Shown piece after piece: positions 1 through 12,025 of a stretch of DNA of 64,000 bases. Each line of letters opens with the position of its first letter. Within the stretch, counting starts at the first letter, position 1. Below the pieces are notes generated by a model. The model had not been told where the DNA came from and searched no databases. It saw only the letters and a list, made by a program, of their open reading frames with translations. The DNA comes from Monomorium pharaonis. Taxonomy: Eukaryota > Arthropoda > Insecta > Hymenoptera > Formicidae. The DNA lies in contig NC_050467.1 in the NCBI RefSeq assembly GCF_013373865.1, positions 5,146,001 through 5,210,000 on the forward strand, written 5' to 3'. Position numbers and translations under genes: made by a program.

Positions 1-3000
1 TTTTTCGTGTAACATAATTGTTTTTCTTTCCTCTTTCCGCGCGAGTTAATGAACCTGGGATCATAAAATACGCGTACACGTGATAAAATTGTTCATTCGC
101 TGTAGTAATTGCGTGATTACTACTCACCTCGCCGTGAAGATAATGAGTATAAACATATTACTGTGCTCGGGTAATATATGTACCCGATAAATTATCACGT
201 AGGAAATTGGTTTGTTTAAGATACTTTATTGATCATGCACTTTTCGATTTGTTTCAAACGTTTCCTGTCGGAATTATCTCGTCAACTCGCGTGCTCTTCG
301 AAGAACTCTCCGGTGAGTGCTGGTAAAAGATAGTTTGCAAATTGAAAGCCTAAAAATAACAAAACGTGTATGTACATAGACGATCAAGAGAAAAGTTAAT
401 ATTGCTGAATGCGTAATGGCGCGAGAGGTATAGCGGTACGAGAAAAGCGTGAAACGTAACATGAAAGCGCGAAGGGATATTTTTGTCGGTGTGTCATATC
501 TCGATCTCCGCAGTTTCCAGAGCATCTCTCCGAAGCACGTCTGATGGATCGCCGGAAATCATAAGTCACAGCGCGGGAGCAAATTGAATCGCGCGCAGCA
601 AATAAGGACAAATACAGGAAGCGGTCTTCATAAAGGAGTCATTTTTCTCCCTCTCCCCGGACGAAATATACGACGTGCGGGCAGGGGGGTTTACTTTCAC
701 GAATGTTCACGTCGCGCATGTGTTCCGCCGCGAATATAGGCAGCCGGTAACGTCCCTTGTAAGCCCACATGCTCGTTCATCCGTGTCGAAATTAGCCGCT
801 CCGTCACAGTTTCGGTCATCCTCGGCGTATCGCCGGCCGGCATTAAACACTCGTTTTGCATGTAAATGACATTTTTACACGTGTAAGTCCACACACGACT
901 CGTAGCTTTTTTCCTCCGTAAAACTGCAATAAGCAAGTAAGTCGATTCCGTTTTTACTTGTTTCGCGCGGCGACGATTTCCTTCAGGTTCTCTCTTTAGA
1001 GAAAATCAAGTAGACTTTGTATCGACGAAATTACTTTTATCAAGGCAAGCTTGCCCGTTTTACGTAAACAGGTAGATCCACTTTTATTCCGGTCGTTGCA
1101 TCACTTCTCGCAATCACACGATTGCCGAGATAAGCCGCGGTAAGTTCCGAGTGATACAATTCTGAAATTCAGCTTTTACAAGAGATAAAGCTACGTTTGC
1201 GTTTACCTTAGACAATATAGAGTTATTTCCCAAGGAGATTAGTTACAAACTTGATTCGAACAATTCACGTAGACTCTGCCGCTTACGCAAGATCTCTTTG
1301 GAGCTGATGTTGAAGTAAACATTTATTCGACGAACTTTGATCCTTTTGCCGTACCGGTACGCGTAGCCCCTATGGAAATAAGCATTCCTTCCGCACGAGT
1401 GGCAGAAGCTAATCTTCAAACAATTGGCGAAACGGGACTTAATATATGCAGCCGATCGGAAGCGATTCGGTCGCGGGGAAGAAGTTTTGGGGAACCGAGC
1501 TCGGTTCCAGTTTCTCCACTACCGAGCGAGCGAGCGTACGAAATTCCTGGGGCAATTTCTGAGGGAGAATCAAACGAGAGTTCGAGTGTGGCGGCGGGAG
1601 GGCGAGGGGGGGAAATTCTCCCTACGAGGAAAGGAGATAATAGGGGGATACTGCGCGCCCCCTCCGGCCCTCTCCACGCCGCCCCGCTGAAACAGCTATT
1701 CTGTTCGAATCCTCCGCGCGTATTACCAGCTAACGGTAAATGTCCACATATATCTATGCCCACCGTAATGGATATAGTCGGATGGCGGTGGGTCGTTACC
1801 TGCGCCAATTAGTGTCAAACTACCGGAATTGGGACTGAACGAGGGGGGGAGGGGTTGTCGGCCCTATCCACGGCCCGTTTCGGGGGATGACGATAAATTT
1901 TTCGTCAAATCGATTTAATCCGCGCGAGTGCAGGGAAGGGCGCGGGCCGTCTGATTAAATTATTCCGAAGCGGAATGGTCGCGTAATCTCGTCGTATCAA
2001 TCTTTGTTATTGTATTATCGCGATTTAAGCGAATTAGCGAGCCTGCGGGATTCGATGAGCGATGTTTCGCGGAGCCGACGCTTAAAGCGATAAACGGCGC
2101 GTCCGCGTTAATAATGTATACGACGTTCCGCGAGACGCCGTCGATATTTTCATCAAATGTAAATTTGTTTTTTATTTTCTAATTAAACGGTTATGTCAGA
2201 GGATTATCCCCCCCTTTTTTTTACGATTAAACACCTGATCCCGGTGACGCTCTCTCAATAGACGGGGGGGACGACAGGTTACTTTGTTGACGCGATATAC
2301 GCGGTCGCTACCAGTAAATCCATTAAGGACGAGATATGCGCATAATTTATTTCCCGGCGCGCATATTACACGCGTAATTGCGGTGCACTGGATGCAATAG
2401 AGCAGCCCGCGACCGCGGTTGTCAATCACGGGGGCCGACGGTCGCGCGCAAAAACCCGGTTCTCAGCCTCCTCAGCGCTGAAATGAAAACGGCGCGCGGC
2501 GGCGACGACGCTGACGCCTTCGGTGCGGCGTACGCACGCACGACGCGCGGCGGTGCATCGTGGTAGTTGGGAGCGCATCCACGTGTAACGGCTTTATAAC
2601 GTTCACCCGAGATAAACTATGTAAACTATGTTTTTGCGTGCGGCCCGTGCAGACATAATCAATCCAGATAACGCTCGCGGCACGTATCACCTTTCCGATC
2701 TCCGTCTCGTTTCTTCAGCGTGAACTCTTATACTCCGAGAGATATGAGGATTCAATTTACGTCGTTTTTTTTCCCTCTTTTTTTCACGTACACACGTCGC
2801 GGTAGACGCCGATTTATTTAACGGCTCGATCAATCCTGAGGCCGCGAGAACTTTAATGGAGAGCGTTAATGTCGTTTGCGGAAATAAATTCGCGTTTAAA
2901 CGAGATTAATAACACTTTTTTTTCCAATTTTCGTTTGGAAACGGTTTACATACGTGTTATCCCCCCCCCCCTCCCTTTTTTTTCACTCCGCGGAAAAGCC

Positions 3001-3302
3001 GCGTGGACGCGGCTCAACAGTTGATTTGGCTTATTGGGGGGAAATAACGCCGATTAATCCGCGCGTTTCTCTATAATTTAACGCGGTCCATTTTGATCCG
3101 CCGTATTCGGGTCGACGCGTTAGCGTGAGTACGTATGTACTGTATAAATAGTTGCGCGCACGATAACGCGTACTGTACTCGACGTGATAATGCACACGCC
3201 GCGATTTATCGGCGAGACATAAAAAGTCGACGATCGATCATGCTTTGTCGAAAGTGCGAGATCGCATCGCGCCGTTGTTATTTCTCTTGACACGTTGCGA
3301 CA

Positions 3303-3342
3303 GAAAGAGAAAAAGAGAGAGAGAGAGAAAGAGAGAGAGAGG
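3303..3342. repeat. (GA)n imperfect microsatellite
   Basis: About 40 bases of GA with A-run interruptions. Confidence 0.85.
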
Positions 3343-5160
3343 GAGGTGTCGAATTGCGCAATACATTTTAACTTATGCACAATGTTTATATTTGTAGACC
3401 GCGAGGGTATTTCACACGGTTTATCGACCGGTCTTAATTAACCCGCCTCTTTCGGTTCTTTTATTAGTCGCACCGTAAAGCGACTCGCCGATTCAATCAG
3501 CCGCGCTGTTAATTCTGGAAATTGTGTTAGCGGTGAAATAACGAATGCATTAAAAGAGCTATTTCCGCTCCCGCGCGAGCAAATATAATAAGTAGAGCCT
3601 CTCGTTTTTAACTAAACCTTTAATATTTGTTAATGCGATGTAGGCGATAATGCACTAATTAAAATGCGATATTTTTCGTGCCGCGGTCTCTTTGTCCGCG
3701 CTGAAACGGGAGCCTCGATGCTAATGATGCGCTTTTTAACGCGAAAATTTAATGAGGATGCGCGACTGAGAGCGCGGCAGCGCGCTTTGAGCCATTGAGT
3801 CCTGTCATAATGAGGGCAAATATTTATACAGTATTTTATTATTAATTAAATCGTTAACGCGGGCGCGACTCTAGATGGGCTCGAACGTTGACCGTTCTAT
3901 ATTTAACCGGGGAGAGGTCTAAATCGCAGTTTATGTCGGTGAACGGACGATGTTACATCCGTGTGCCGGGGGCTCCTGCATAACATTTTATAAGTAAATA
4001 ATACCCGACAATTATAACCGCCCTGCCCTTCTCTCTCGCTTTTAAAGCGGGAGTTTTTATTCAAAGAACAACTTTGCGCAACTTGATTTATAATTAGTCC
4101 TTTGTTAAACGTGTGAAATATTAAAAGTGGCCGTGTTAGGGGCGAATGTTTATGTACATTACGTATATCAGCGGACACATTATCTTCCACCTGCACTCTC
4201 ACGCTCGATTGTGCGCGATACGTTCGCGTTACACGAGACTGTTTACGTCAGTCGAGCGTGACACGGCCGCGATAAAGACTAATGTTCCCCTCCCCCTTTC
4301 AAAAAAAAAAAAAAATGCAAATCAGCGCCAGTTTCATTCGCATTCGGCCGTGGAGGAACCGGGAGAGAGAGGCTTTATCGAATTTCTCGCGTCGAGCGTT
4401 TCGCGAAAAGCCGATCGCGCATTATCAGCCGGCCTAACCTTTGCTGATCAAGTCCACGATCGTGTCCAGTTCGCGCTACCGTGATTCCGTCGACGTGTGT
4501 CGTCGACGCCGCTTTATACGTCGCGGAAGTTTATCGCCGCGCCGCCGCTCGCGCGATATCTACGCGCGCGATAACATCGCGACGCGAAAGGTGTTCGTGC
4601 TGCCGTTTGCGGGTTTACGTGTTCGAGGTGCACGCAGAAGAGCATCGACACGATCGTGGAAGCGCTAACCCAATGACTTGCCGACACCCGCGAGAGAAAA
4701 GTTCTTCACAATTACGCTACCTTGCTACACTCGATCGAAGATATTATTTATGAAAAGGAAAAAAAAAGGAGAAGGTAAAAGGCCGTCTGAGAAAAGGCGG
4801 AGAGTGTGTGCTCGAGTACGTGTTTAAAGTTCGAGACGTGTTAAAGAGACGACGATAAGAGAGAGAGATAGCTCTCTTTGTATGTACACGTTATTCTAGG
4901 TATACTTCAGATTGTCCCTTGTTGATATATCTAGATTGTCGTGTTTGGAAATTCAGATATCTTAGTAGACCAAGCTGTATTTACATGTGGATATCCGTGT
5001 TGATTTAGATGTTATATAGCGATAGAGCCTTCAAGTTTGGATCAGTGAAATCAATTATCTTATACCATTACCGTTTCGTGCATCCTTTGGATGGTGGTTA
5101 CGGACAATTAGGCTAGAATAGGCTCTCCTCTATCTCTTAATGGCGGGAGATTCCCCCTCC

Positions 5161-5188
5161 CCCTCTCTCTCTCTTTCTCTCTCTCTCG
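5161..5188. repeat. (CT)n microsatellite
   Basis: About 28 bases, one TTT interruption. Confidence 0.85.
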
Positions 5189-6000
5189 TTCGATCCCTCG
5201 CAGGTAGAGAAGAACCGCTTCCACGAGAGAGCATTTAGATTCCTCGTTAATATCTCCACCGCGTACCAGCTCGGCTTATCCATTATAGCACTCGTATCGA
5301 ACGATTATGGAAGCCCGATCGAGTCGTTCCATCAATCACTTCTCAATCTCCTTTCATATATCTGCTTCTATCAGCCAGCCGGCAACGGTAGCGGTTTGTG
5401 TCCCAAGCAGAATTACGAACGAGCTATTAGCGTGTACATTCGCACGTAGCTGTTGCGGATAATGACGCCGGTGATTGTGTGAATCAATATGATACATTCT
5501 CCTTTTTACGGCACGGCGACGTAACCACTAATTTCGTTAATATAATATAATTACAGAACCGCTCGCGCACGCCAAGGTCAGATACTCGCTTATACTTGGC
5601 GCTAGATACGACATCGAGAAATCTCAAGCTTCACCGGTATAAATATATGTATACCGGGATATTGTGTAAATCTTCCCTACGGAAAAATGTGAAATTAGCC
5701 CCTTTGACACGGACTTTCGCGGAATTTCGCGCGCGCTCAAACACTTTAATAGTATAAAGGCACAGAGTGCAGCTTTAATGAGATGGAACGCCGTGGCGCC
5801 GTTAAACGATCATCGACGTAACTCCGTTAATCCCGGCATAAGGAAGGTAAAAAGCTAATAGCGCTGATTAGGCCTGTAAAACGGTCCGCGCTCGCCGGTG
5901 GTAATCGCGGGCACGCGGGCTCAATTTGTTTATTCATCCGCGCTAATTGCACGGTGTCGCTTGGCAATTTGTAACGGGTGAAATAATGCTCGTAGAGAAA

Positions 6001-6050
6001 GAGAGAGTGAGAGTGCGCGCGCGCGCGCGAGAGGGAGAGAGACAGAGAAA
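6001..6050. repeat. Compound (GA)/(GC) microsatellite
   Basis: GA repeats flank an alternating GC run at about 6015-6029, a sequence prone to Z-DNA. Confidence 0.85.
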
Positions 6051-6246
6051 TTGCCGACGACTTTGTCAGTCCTAGTTTGTTTCCGCGTTACGGTCACAAT
6101 TAGGTAAATAGCCAGGCATTCTCGGCCGTGCCGAGAGAGTGGGAGAGACGATAAATTACGAGTGACTCGTAAATCGCCGACGAGTCGGGAGACTTTCAAC
6201 TGTCGTATTAAGAAGTCAAGTGCTTGAAGCGAACAGTTGGATAAGA

Positions 6247-6272
6247 GTGTGTGTGTATGTGAGAGAGAGAGG

Positions 6273-6350
<78 letters not shown>
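6247..6350. repeat. Long compound (GT)/(GA)n microsatellite
   Basis: A short GT run followed by about 90 bases of nearly uninterrupted GA, the longest microsatellite in the window. Long Ser/Leu-type ORFs on the minus strand here are repeat artefacts. Confidence 0.95.
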
Positions 6351-6353
<3 letters not shown>

Positions 6354-6600
6354 GAAACGGAGGAACAGAGAGGAGAGATAAGAGAAAGGTATAGCCATTG
6401 AAGCATCTTCCGCCGCCGGTCGTCATTCTTCTCCCGCATGGACCCGTGAATGATAGAAAAAAATAGACGCCATAATCACACGCCCGCATCTCTCGCGTGC
6501 TCGCTGATCAACCGGTTATCATAAAGATCGTTTCAGGCGACTCGGGAGATTAGTCGTCCATTTCATCACTTCATACTATCCCGGATGGCTCCTCTTTTTG

Positions 6601-7620
6601 TTTGGAGATATGTTTTGAAAACTCGTATACAAGAGGGAAATTTTGCATCGGTGTTCCATAGAATGAGATTTTCTTTATTGATTTTTTTCTTAGAAAAATA
6701 TTGAAGATTTAATAGTTTGTGAATTATGCGCACAATTGAAAATTAAAGTGGTTTTCTTTGTTTAACAGAACTTGATTGAATCTTTTATATATATATAAGT
6801 TTTAAATTAAGATTCAAAACACGTAGTGTAATCAATATCAGATATTAAATATGTAAATTTATATATAAATGTATAATACTTATTGAATATACATGATATT
6901 TTTATGTATATTTATTTATATATTGTTATGTATTATGTATTATACATTTATGTATAAGTTTACATAAATTTTTAATATTGGATATTAAATGCATTACATG
7001 CATTTAAAGTGTTTTTTTTAACTATTATTTTTTTAGAATAATATATAGCATTTTAAAGAGAACGTTGATATGGTGATACTTATTATTAATAGGGGCACGC
7101 GAATGTTGTGCCTCTTTCAATTTTTAAATGCGTCATGGACGGCAGATTATATTTCAATCTTTTCAAGCCTAAGATTACTTCTTGGAATAGCCTAACTGTA
7201 CTTTGTTGGAACTTCTATGGCCACTTTCGCTCCTTAATGATCGCCGTGTTGTGGAAAGTCGGAAGGCACGACGCGTTAAGAGTTCAATTGCAAGAATACC
7301 GCTTGAAATATAACTCGCGATATTACCTATAAATGATAAATGCATCTTATTAAGGATCTTATAAAATGTTTAAGTAGTCTCTTGCTCGAAATATTTAAAT
7401 AATGTAGGTAGAATAATTAAATAATACAAGTAATAGTAAATAAAACGTTATTAATTTCTAAACTTTTTTGGTGCATTGTAAAAATTATGTACCTTTTCGC
7501 GCTGATAAAATTTTTAAATTAAATATTCTCTTACAGCGTTAAAACGTAATGAGAACAAAAGATCTCTCACAGGTGCATTATCTCGATTTCTGTAAATTGA
7601 TACACGTAGCGAGAAAATCA
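6601..7620. other. AT-rich non-coding block
   Basis: Strongly AT-rich, with repeated TTTATGTATA-like words near 6880-6970. A 74-codon frame at 7108-7332 has no recognised similarity and I do not count it as a gene. Confidence 0.6.
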
Positions 7621-10498
7621 ATTATTTTGCGTTAAAATTAGCGAAATGGCCGCGTTCATGAGCGATATAATTGCGTCTATCTGCTCGACACAGTGTCATG
7701 TAGCAGTGTAACGGGTGAGCCCCCGAGTAGCGATTAGTTGAGTAACTATTTGCGCGAGACTTTCGAGAGAAGAGAGCGATACCGGCGTGCGAACAAACAG
7801 GTGTGCATACACGCGTGTGCGAGGACTTGTGTATGCACACGTTCGCTTATCCCCGTAATTGGAAGCGATAATTATGAATTAGTCGAATAATGCGCTGCTT
7901 GTAGACTGGAATATATATCCCGCGTCTACTTTCTTTTAGATACATATCAGAAACGTTACCTGAAATACATCTTTTCTGATGTACCTTATTGTTGCGATTA
8001 TTTTAAAACGTACGATAACACGGGTGTGCTTCTGATTTGACTGGCGTTATCTTTATTCGGAAGTTTATCGTTTCTTCACTAACGACTCTGCGACTCTTTT
8101 TACAAACAACGGCAATGGAATGCGCGATACTTGGTACACCCTGTATACGCGCGATGGATTCTATGCTTGATACGGCTCATGGACAGTAGGCGTTTCCAGC
8201 GTCATTATAAATCAGAGTTAAACACGCTAATTATATCGGTCCGTGGTCGCCATCAGTGGGAGGAGAGGACAGAAAGGGGAGGGGGGACTTTGGGGGTTCT
8301 CAATTGACGGCGAGCACGCGCCGCGCGCTTTCGACTTTCCTAATTAATGTGTCGTAACGACCATAAAAGCGGGGTTACGACCTTATAACCGATGATAATT
8401 CCGACGATTGTTCGCGCGTGTATGCGTCCGTCGATTAAACTACTAAAACTACTTTGTGGTTAGTAGCTCGAAATTGCCGCCCAGTGAAATTCTCATGAAA
8501 GTGACACGATGTGTCGGACTGTGCTTTTATCTCAATATATTTGACATACGATTCTTTTTTAATAGCCAATTTGAAAACAAGTATAAAAAAAGTAATCGTT
8601 GATCGGCTGTACATTGTTATGATGCAGATGTTGATCCTAAACGTCTTTAACGACGACGGAGGAAACATCGAATATCTTTTTAAAAAAAATTTGCCTATTA
8701 CTTCATTGTTCGAGCGAAGCTAGAAAAATTAGAAACGAAAAGAAACGAGTTGGAAACCAGGCCAAGTGGATTTATCTTTACTTTGTGTTTTCAATTTGTC
8801 TTACAGTTTGTGATAAGAAATATTTAGGTTGTAGAGAATTCGTTGCGCACGAACGCTCCGTGAGAAATCTCGTTCGCTCCTCGGGAGCGAGAATGAGAAC
8901 CACTTCGTGGCTCATTCTGGTGCCGGGTAAGAATGGGTCTTGAAGGAGGAGGAGGAGGCGAGAGGGGTCTGCGAGAGACAGTGCGATCTTAACGTGAGAT
9001 AATGAGTTAGGACGAGATAGCGAGTTACCGATGAAATATACGTACGTGAACGCGTGCACACGTAAGCGCGCTCACGTGTGCGTGCATGCGTACGCGCGCG
9101 TATCTAACGCGCGCAACCGGGTGCCAAAGGCCCGGGAATGAGAATCCCTGGCCATTATCCGGCAGCGGAGCTGCTCTTCACTTAAGTCCCATTCGTCTTT
9201 CCATCGGATCGCCTCCCCCGGACACGCTCATAGATTTATCTCCCCCCCCCCCCCGAAAAACCGACCTGTATCCGATCTGTGAAAGTTTTGTATCGCAACA
9301 GCAAAATGTGTTTCATCGGATAGGCAACGGTATGCGGTGAAATTCCCAACAAAGTTTTAACACGATAAGTGAAACACGATAAGTAAAACTTCTCGAATCT
9401 TCTCGACTAAACAAGTTTGATTTCCGAGAAAAATTTGATTCCTCGTTTTCAGAGTATATAACCGTCGTATATTAATTACTCGGAGATTGCGTTCAGCAGT
9501 AAAACAAAGAAGCTAGCCCTTTGAAAACCATGGCGCAAAAGATAATTTCGAGTTTTGGGTGCAAATATTTGGGAACTATATTACTCCTCGTCGATTCTCT
9601 CGAAGTTGCGTCTCGCTATTTCGGTACGTTTGTGGTGTGAGCAATGCTTAACGGCGGGGGAGGGGGAGGAAGAGAGCGGAGGGGAAGTACTCAGGATACA
9701 CTTCTTGAAAAGCTTGCCTTCGCATTTTTTGCGATCAAACGCCGCTGGAATTCCTGGCTCTGCCGCCTGTCGAGCTTCGATCCGCTTTTTCGCTGCACCT
9801 TGCGCGCAGTGCCAAGAAGTTAGTCGGCCGGAATTCACACTGACTCATTCGATTAGGTCGTTCGTACGGTCGGGGAAGAGCGTTCGTTCGCTCGACCGAG
9901 GGCAGAGCTGGTTTCGCCGCGATTTTCATACCGCCGCCGCGCCGCTGCGCGTCATTCGTTCGCCGCGTTCTGCGTCTCGCTTTTTGTAGTCGCTGCACTC
10001 CGGGAACTGCCAGCTATTCACACCGGAATTTTGGCATAATATTGTCGTACCTTGTTAAAAAGACTTGGCGAAATATCACGGAGTTTTTTATCGCATGAGA
10101 AAAAAAAAAGAGCGAAACGAGATCGGCTAAAGCGTAGTCTACACGATGTATTTTTACTAGCAAATGCAATTTTTTTTTTTTACTGCGACACTGACATGCT
10201 TGCTATCAACAAAAATTATGCGTTTTAAAATACTGGCAGAGTAACTTGTGCTCCTCTTTCGCCATCCGCTAGCACGATAAGCACGTTAACGTACTCCAAT
10301 TTTACAAGCCGTGTAATAACGTTTCTGGACTTTTTAAATAAACATGTTGCTTGCTTGCAAAACACATCATACGGACTACGTTGAGTTAAAAAAGAATGGG
10401 AGAAAAAGTTTCATAAAAAGAGAGACAAGTGAGAATGTGTCATTAACTGCAAAGTTGTTTAAATTATAATTTATTAATGGGACTAGTCTTCAATTCTG

Positions 10499-10541
10499 TT
10501 TATGCAATTTTCATTGCATAAATCAATTTCATAATTGATTT
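10499..10541. repeat. Two adjoining small hairpins
   Basis: TTTATGCAAT/ATTGCATAAA (10499-10508 and 10513-10522, 4-base loop) is followed by AAATCAATT/AATTGATTT (10520-10528 and 10533-10541, 4-base loop). The two share three bases, so only one can form fully at a time. Confidence 0.6.
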
Positions 10542-11396
10542 ATAGGATAGAAGGCGATATATCTTACATTGAAAATATCGTGCAATTACTATAATTACAT
10601 CATTATTGGCATACGTTTGCTAATAATTCAACGGCATCATGCTTGCTGTTTAAATTACGTGATTTAGAAAATGTGTTAAGGATCACAAATAAAATTCTAG
10701 AAAATCATTTATCAAAATTATTTGCAGCACAAAAAACATCTTGAAAAAGTATTTTACGTCACACGAAGCAAGTTCTTTTGCATGCTCATCAAATGGACTG
10801 TATTATGATAATTTTATCGGCAAAAAGTTGTTCGTGAGAAGTAATTTTTTATTTGTGCTCGTGAGGAGTAATTTTTTCTTGCTCACAGCTCAAGATGGCC
10901 GGTGACACTTACGGTAGCTTATACGGCAGCTTATGCGGTTTTAGAAAACTTGCGTCCAGAGAAAAACCTGCATCGCAATTTCCGTAAAAAGTGTCCTTCC
11001 GCAAGCACGCTATAAAACAACGTAATAACAACGTCAACGTATTTGTTTTTCTTTGATACGACAAAAACGACGTTTTTATTCGACGCGGTAAAAATGTCGT
11101 CTGTCCTGGTATGGGGAAAAATAATGCTCGCGAGCCGATTAGAGCAGGTTTGACTGGATATTGACTCTAAACTCTTGACAATGTACGCTGTTGGATGTAC
11201 CCGTCTTTGCTGCATGTTTATCGGCTGGGCTCGTAATTTCCCGTTCAAGACGCGTTTCTTTTTTTTTTTTTACGTTCATGAGATTTATACAAACATACAT
11301 ATTTGCGTATATTTCTTTCCCGACTTATTATCATAATTCTTTGTAAATAACATGTTCCAGGAAAAGTTGAAACATCGTCGCGCAAATATTCTGAAT

Positions 11397-11429
11397 GAGA
11401 GGGAGAGAGAGAGAGAGACAGAGAGAGAT
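11397..11429. repeat. (GA)n microsatellite
   Basis: About 33 bases with single-base interruptions. Confidence 0.85.
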
Positions 11430-11850
11430 TCGAAGTAGAATCAGAAAACAAATTGAACATTAAAACATTAGTATCTGCAATAAAAAGTCGAGATACACGG
11501 ATTGCATTCGATAAAGTGGGGTTATCGTTAGTGGGTTAGCGCGAATATTGAAAGATCAGTCTTGTATCACTATTGCGCCGCTTGATCTATCAAAGGTCGC
11601 GCGTAATAGTGTCTTTCTATTTTTGGAATCCTCGATCACGTGAAATCATTGATCGTTGCTCCTTGAGCTCAATTAAGCGTCGACTTCACTCCGTTTGCGT
11701 AACTTTGATTTATCAAATGCTTATTGTACGTACAACGGTAGCTTTTTTTTTTATTGATGATTAAGATAAACTGATCCTGCTGATTCGCACGTTTGCGATA
11801 CAATTTTTATTTTGCGCGAACTCGCGATTATTTTACTGCGGCATATACCG

Positions 11851-11990
11851 AGGGGAGGCAAAATAATGTGAACACCTCGGAAATACGCAGCTCATTTTAT
11901 TAAGTACAGATTAGTCCATAATTTGTCTTTTTGATGCTTAAATACCACCACTAACTTTCAATGTAACTTTGTTCCATTCTTGTAGCAGAA
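11851..11990 (-). mobile_element. Probable remnant of a Tc1-like transposon
   Basis: GGAGGCAAAATAATGTGAAC near 11854 resembles the terminus style of Tc1-like elements. About 110 bases inward, the minus strand at 11965-11985 reads LQEWNKV, close to the QEEWNKI segment near the C-terminus of Tc1-family transposases. The rest of the frame is broken by a stop and no intact transposase remains. Based on motif memory rather than a search. Confidence 0.35.
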
Positions 11991-12025
11991 TACACTGAGA
12001 AAAAATGTTAATTTGACTAAATTTT
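11991..12025. mobile_element. Solitary CACTGAGAAAAA-type terminus
   Basis: TACACTGAGAAAAAATG matches the termini of the other AT-rich elements in this window. No matching inverted right end was found in the following 400 bases, so this is either a truncated copy or one whose other end is too diverged to see. Confidence 0.3.

Larger units (their letters stand above)
1..6600. other. Non-coding, CpG-rich flank
   Basis: No gene recognised. The longest reading frames (for example 1372-1812 +, and an overlapping minus frame) have no family resemblance, no consistent codon pattern and lie in CpG-rich DNA where stops are rare. Contains several mononucleotide runs (T near 2213, C near 2960, A near 4302) and the microsatellites listed separately. 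Could be intergenic or an upstream intron of sbb. Confidence 0.6.

Noticed and set aside
1372..1812. 146-codon plus-strand ORF, with a 130-codon ORF on the opposite strand
   Set aside because: Two long frames on opposite strands of CpG-rich DNA, no domain, no family resemblance; explained by low stop density.
5930..6489. Ser/Leu-rich minus-strand ORFs up to 169 codons
   Set aside because: Produced by reading the long GA/CT microsatellite.
8134..8150. TACACCCTGTATA, and AGGGTGTCCCGAAAA near 41478
   Set aside because: Resemble words at the ends of some arthropod transposons, but each is isolated and too short to support an element.
9555..9998. Overlapping ORFs of 144, 85 and 87 codons on both strands
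   Set aside because: No recognisable protein and mutually exclusive frames; GC-driven.
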